From Psettodes erumei (Eukaryota > Chordata > Actinopteri > Pleuronectiformes > Psettodidae): a stretch of DNA of 64,000 nucleotides. Every line of letters starts with the position of its first letter. Within the stretch, counting starts at the first letter, position 1. Below, piece after piece: positions 62,277 through 64,000 of this stretch. The position numbers were made by a program, and so were the translations under genes. Under the pieces are notes generated by a model, which was not told the DNA's origin, did no database searches, and saw nothing but the letters and a program-made list of their open reading frames with translations. Where the stretch lies: positions 124,001 to 188,000 of the forward strand of contig JAFBJZ010000635.1 in the NCBI GenBank assembly GCA_016785225.1. The letters are read 5' to 3'.

Positions 62277-62780
62277 CTTATTAGAGTATGGTGGTTTAGC
62301 GAGGTTGATGCCGTCTCGGATGAGTTTATCCCTGATCATGATCTTCAGCTTCAGCTTGGGATATATCACCAGCTCCCTCCTGTTGCCCAGCGTCAGGTTC
62401 CTCTGCGCGCCCATGTACCCACCGTTGCGCCCAACCCGCTCACTGTTGGGCTCGGTCCAGGACTTGGATCCCCGCAGTTTGGACTCATACTGGTCCACCA
62501 TGTGACTGGTATAAATCTCGGCCGCGGATGGCATCGGCTCCAAGGTGAAGTACAGTCCACAAGCCGTCTCCTTGGCTTCTTCCTTCAGCCTCCTCACGGC
62601 GTCGTGAATCCTCTGCCTGTGGTGCGGGATGTAGACGCCGATGGCATCCAGGTCGGGGTCGCCTATTTGTTTGCAAACCTCCAGGTCGTCATAACCGTTA
62701 TCCACAAAAGACTCGACGTACTGGGCGAGCTGGAGGGTCTTAAGCCACTCGTAGACGATGACAGGTCCGTTGCTTGTCAT
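62277..62780 (-). CDS. samd5: samd5 first coding exon (SAM domain protein, partial CDS)
   Basis: Encodes 168 residues of a small cytoplasmic adaptor-type protein. Residues about 7-66 form a SAM domain: the opening helix has VYEWLKTLQL, followed by SFVDNGYDDLEVCKQIGDPD, which as I remember it is essentially identical to vertebrate SAMD5. Residues 75-82 (GLYFTLEP) and a basic C-terminal block at 135-168 (YPKLKLKIMIRDKL, then KPPYSNK) are further SAMD5 hallmarks; the linker between them is poorly conserved. SAM domains mediate protein-protein contacts, and the SAMD5 domain has been reported to bind Eph receptor SAM domains, so an Eph-signalling role is plausible by family. The start is the ATG at 62780. 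The frame is open further upstream, but that extension begins with GTG and has no ATG. The exon ends after a whole codon (phase 0) at a GTAAGA donor. Human SAMD5 is about 173 residues, so only about 20 residues should come from the missing last exon. Confidence 0.93.
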
Positions 62781-62836
62781 GTTGGCTACTGCCAGATCGG
62801 CCACAACTCGGACGGAAGAAGACGCTGAAGAGACGG

Positions 62837-62869
62837 TTACTTTCCCATGCGGCGTTTCAAACGCATCAT
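62837..62869 (-). promoter_or_regulatory. short upstream ORF in samd5 leader
   Basis: Ten codons (MMRLKRRMGK) and a TAA stop, lying 56 bp before the samd5 ATG and in a different frame from it. It has three in-phase ATGs (at 62869, 62866 and 62848). If the mRNA starts upstream of 62869, ribosomes would meet this ORF first and it could lower samd5 translation. That the leader includes it is an inference. Confidence 0.45.
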
Positions 62870-63140
62870 AAGGTTGTTCGTAACAATGTGCGTGTTTCCT
62901 CCGAGCGGTAAAACAGCTGCATTAAACAAGTCCCGGCTTCTCCATACCACAGGTTTACTTCACATCCCAACCTTATGAGTCCGCGATGTTTTAAGGCACA
63001 ACAACGGAGCCCGACACGCTCCCTGTGACTGGAACACCTGTCAGTATTTACGAACGAAGATCACTTCAGTCTCACTTGGGACAGCTTTCAAATCCCAAAT
63101 GTCAATTGAACATCAAATTTCAGTCGCCCACCTCCACTTA

Positions 63141-63160
63141 GCATGCGCAGTCACTTCCAG
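63141..63160 (-). promoter_or_regulatory. NRF1-like plus ETS-like site pair
   Basis: GCATGCGCAG resembles one NRF1 consensus half with its core, and CACTTCC next to it is the reverse complement of an ETS core (GGAAGTG). This pairing is typical of CpG-island promoters. It sits about 360 bp upstream of the samd5 ATG, a reasonable distance for the core promoter. Binding is not shown by sequence alone. Confidence 0.35.
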
Positions 63161-63580
63161 TAATTAGGCTTCCTTCAACAAATACGAAAGCAATTGCCTC
63201 AAACTATTGTCATTCAAATAGCTGCTCGGCTAGATTTCGTCTGTTACGCACGGCAGCTGCTGCGTCCTTTAAAAAAAAACCAAAAAGCTTTGCACAGCTT
63301 CTGCTCCTTCCTTTGGATTTTCTGCGTCGCCGACGGCGGAGATAAATCCGAGAGAGCCACAAACGGGCTTCAGAAATGCCACAAAGTCGGCTGCCGACGA
63401 CCGACGGCCACCGCGCAGTTCCGCGTCCGAGCGCTCAGTCTACGCGTCTACGCGCAGTTCTTCCAGCCGGCACATCACTACACTGGAACTGCAGCCAAGA
63501 GCCAACATGCTCACTGCTGCTCCTCTGCCGTCCACGCCCCCCTAAATCTCATTGTACCCATTTAAAAATAGTGATGCGAG

Positions 63581-63619
63581 TCCTTCTTTCTCCCCCCTCC
63601 CTCCCTCCTTCTCTCTCTC
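63581..63619. repeat. 39-bp homopyrimidine tract in samd5 upstream region
   Basis: An uninterrupted run of C and T on the plus strand, i.e. a GA-rich purine run on the samd5 sense strand, ending in (CT)n. Such tracts can form triplex DNA and bind GAGA/CT-type factors. It could equally be neutral low-complexity sequence. Confidence 0.8.
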
Positions 63620-64000
63620 AACTTGTCACGCAGCCTCGGGGCGTACGGTGGGCCACCAGGCTCCCACCGACTTTGGCCGAAGTTGTTCCGAAACGCAAGG
63701 AGCGTGTTCAAAACGAATATTGTCGCTGCTGGTTTGTGTCACATTATGATGAGTCCCCCCACAGCGCGATTCCGTCCGCCGCACCTCTCTCACTCATTCA
63801 GCATTTCCACGGCTCGGTTTGCCGACGCGCACGAGCGCCCTCTACGTGTTAGCGGGGGAAGTGGAGATCTCGCGGCGCTGGGGCTGATGTAATGGGAGAA
63901 ACTTGGGTGCTACTCCCCCAACTTTCCCATCTGTCCACCCATTATCTATATGAAACGGTTTCCTCCGCAGTTTCCTCTGGACTTCGCGGCACCGAGTGGA

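Larger units (their letters stand above)
62781..63960 (-). promoter_or_regulatory. samd5: samd5 5' leader and CpG-rich promoter region
   Basis: The stretch upstream of the samd5 ATG is richer in CpG than most of the window. The densest part is about 63310-63490 (I count roughly 25 CpGs in 180 bp), with a second dense part at about 63625-63860. CpG density also continues through the coding exon. This is the usual setting for a broad vertebrate promoter. I cannot place the transcription start; no convincing TATA box at a suitable spacing was seen. Open frames on the plus strand here (for example 63376-63852) have no family resemblance and are best explained by low stop-codon frequency in CpG-rich DNA. 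Confidence 0.6.

Noticed and set aside
62781..62804. N-terminal extension of samd5 by eight residues
   Set aside because: The extension begins with GTG, not ATG. The ATG at 62780 leads into the SAM domain after six residues, as in other SAMD5 proteins.
63376..63852. 158-codon frame on the plus strand opposite the samd5 promoter
   Set aside because: It lies in CpG-rich DNA with few stops, overlaps other frames equally open, and has a Ser/Pro/Arg-rich low-information translation.
1..64000. CRISPR arrays, prokaryotic operons, phage or viral genes
   Set aside because: No regularly spaced repeats, no ribosome-site-led gene strings and no recognisable viral proteins. The content is vertebrate nuclear DNA.

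Overview
This window looks like nuclear genomic DNA from a teleost fish, probably a percomorph. The evidence is a vertebrate-specific SAM-domain exon with a consensus splice donor, very frequent (CA)n microsatellites, and two degraded interspersed repeats whose wording I recognise from perch-like fish genomes (about 151-440 and 33842-34050). There are no operons, no ribosome binding sites and no dense coding. Almost every open frame in the window is short and has no family resemblance, as expected by chance in non-coding DNA.

Only one protein-coding gene can be supported. It is the first coding exon of samd5 (sterile alpha motif domain containing 5), on the minus strand at 62277-62780. It encodes 168 residues and ends after a complete codon at a GTAAGA donor. 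To the right (62781-64000) lie its 5' leader and promoter: a CpG-rich tract with a short upstream ORF, an NRF1-like/ETS-like site pair and a 39-bp homopyrimidine run. The gene is transcribed leftwards, so everything from 62276 down to 1 is either intron 1 or, if the short last exon is hidden there, intron plus downstream DNA. I looked for the short last coding exon and did not find it, so intron 1 may be longer than 62 kb.

The region 1-62276 holds no gene I can name. It contains about fifteen simple-sequence tracts, several G-quadruplex-prone G-runs (notably three within 1.2 kb at 47.7-48.85 kb), alternating purine-pyrimidine Z-DNA candidates, small CpG islets (4.84, 31.0, 35.75 and 54.4 kb), and a dense cluster of ATTA homeodomain cores near 2.2 kb. 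It also has two striking palindromes: one at 19728-19772 carries a pair of inverted CCAAT boxes, and a near-uninterrupted 33-bp one lies at 43663-43695. The layout suits a long regulatory intron, with the samd5 promoter on the right reading into it, but enhancer function is inference only.

I found no sign of a new multi-gene system. The most useful leads are the regulatory-DNA candidates and the possible antisense exon at 61677.
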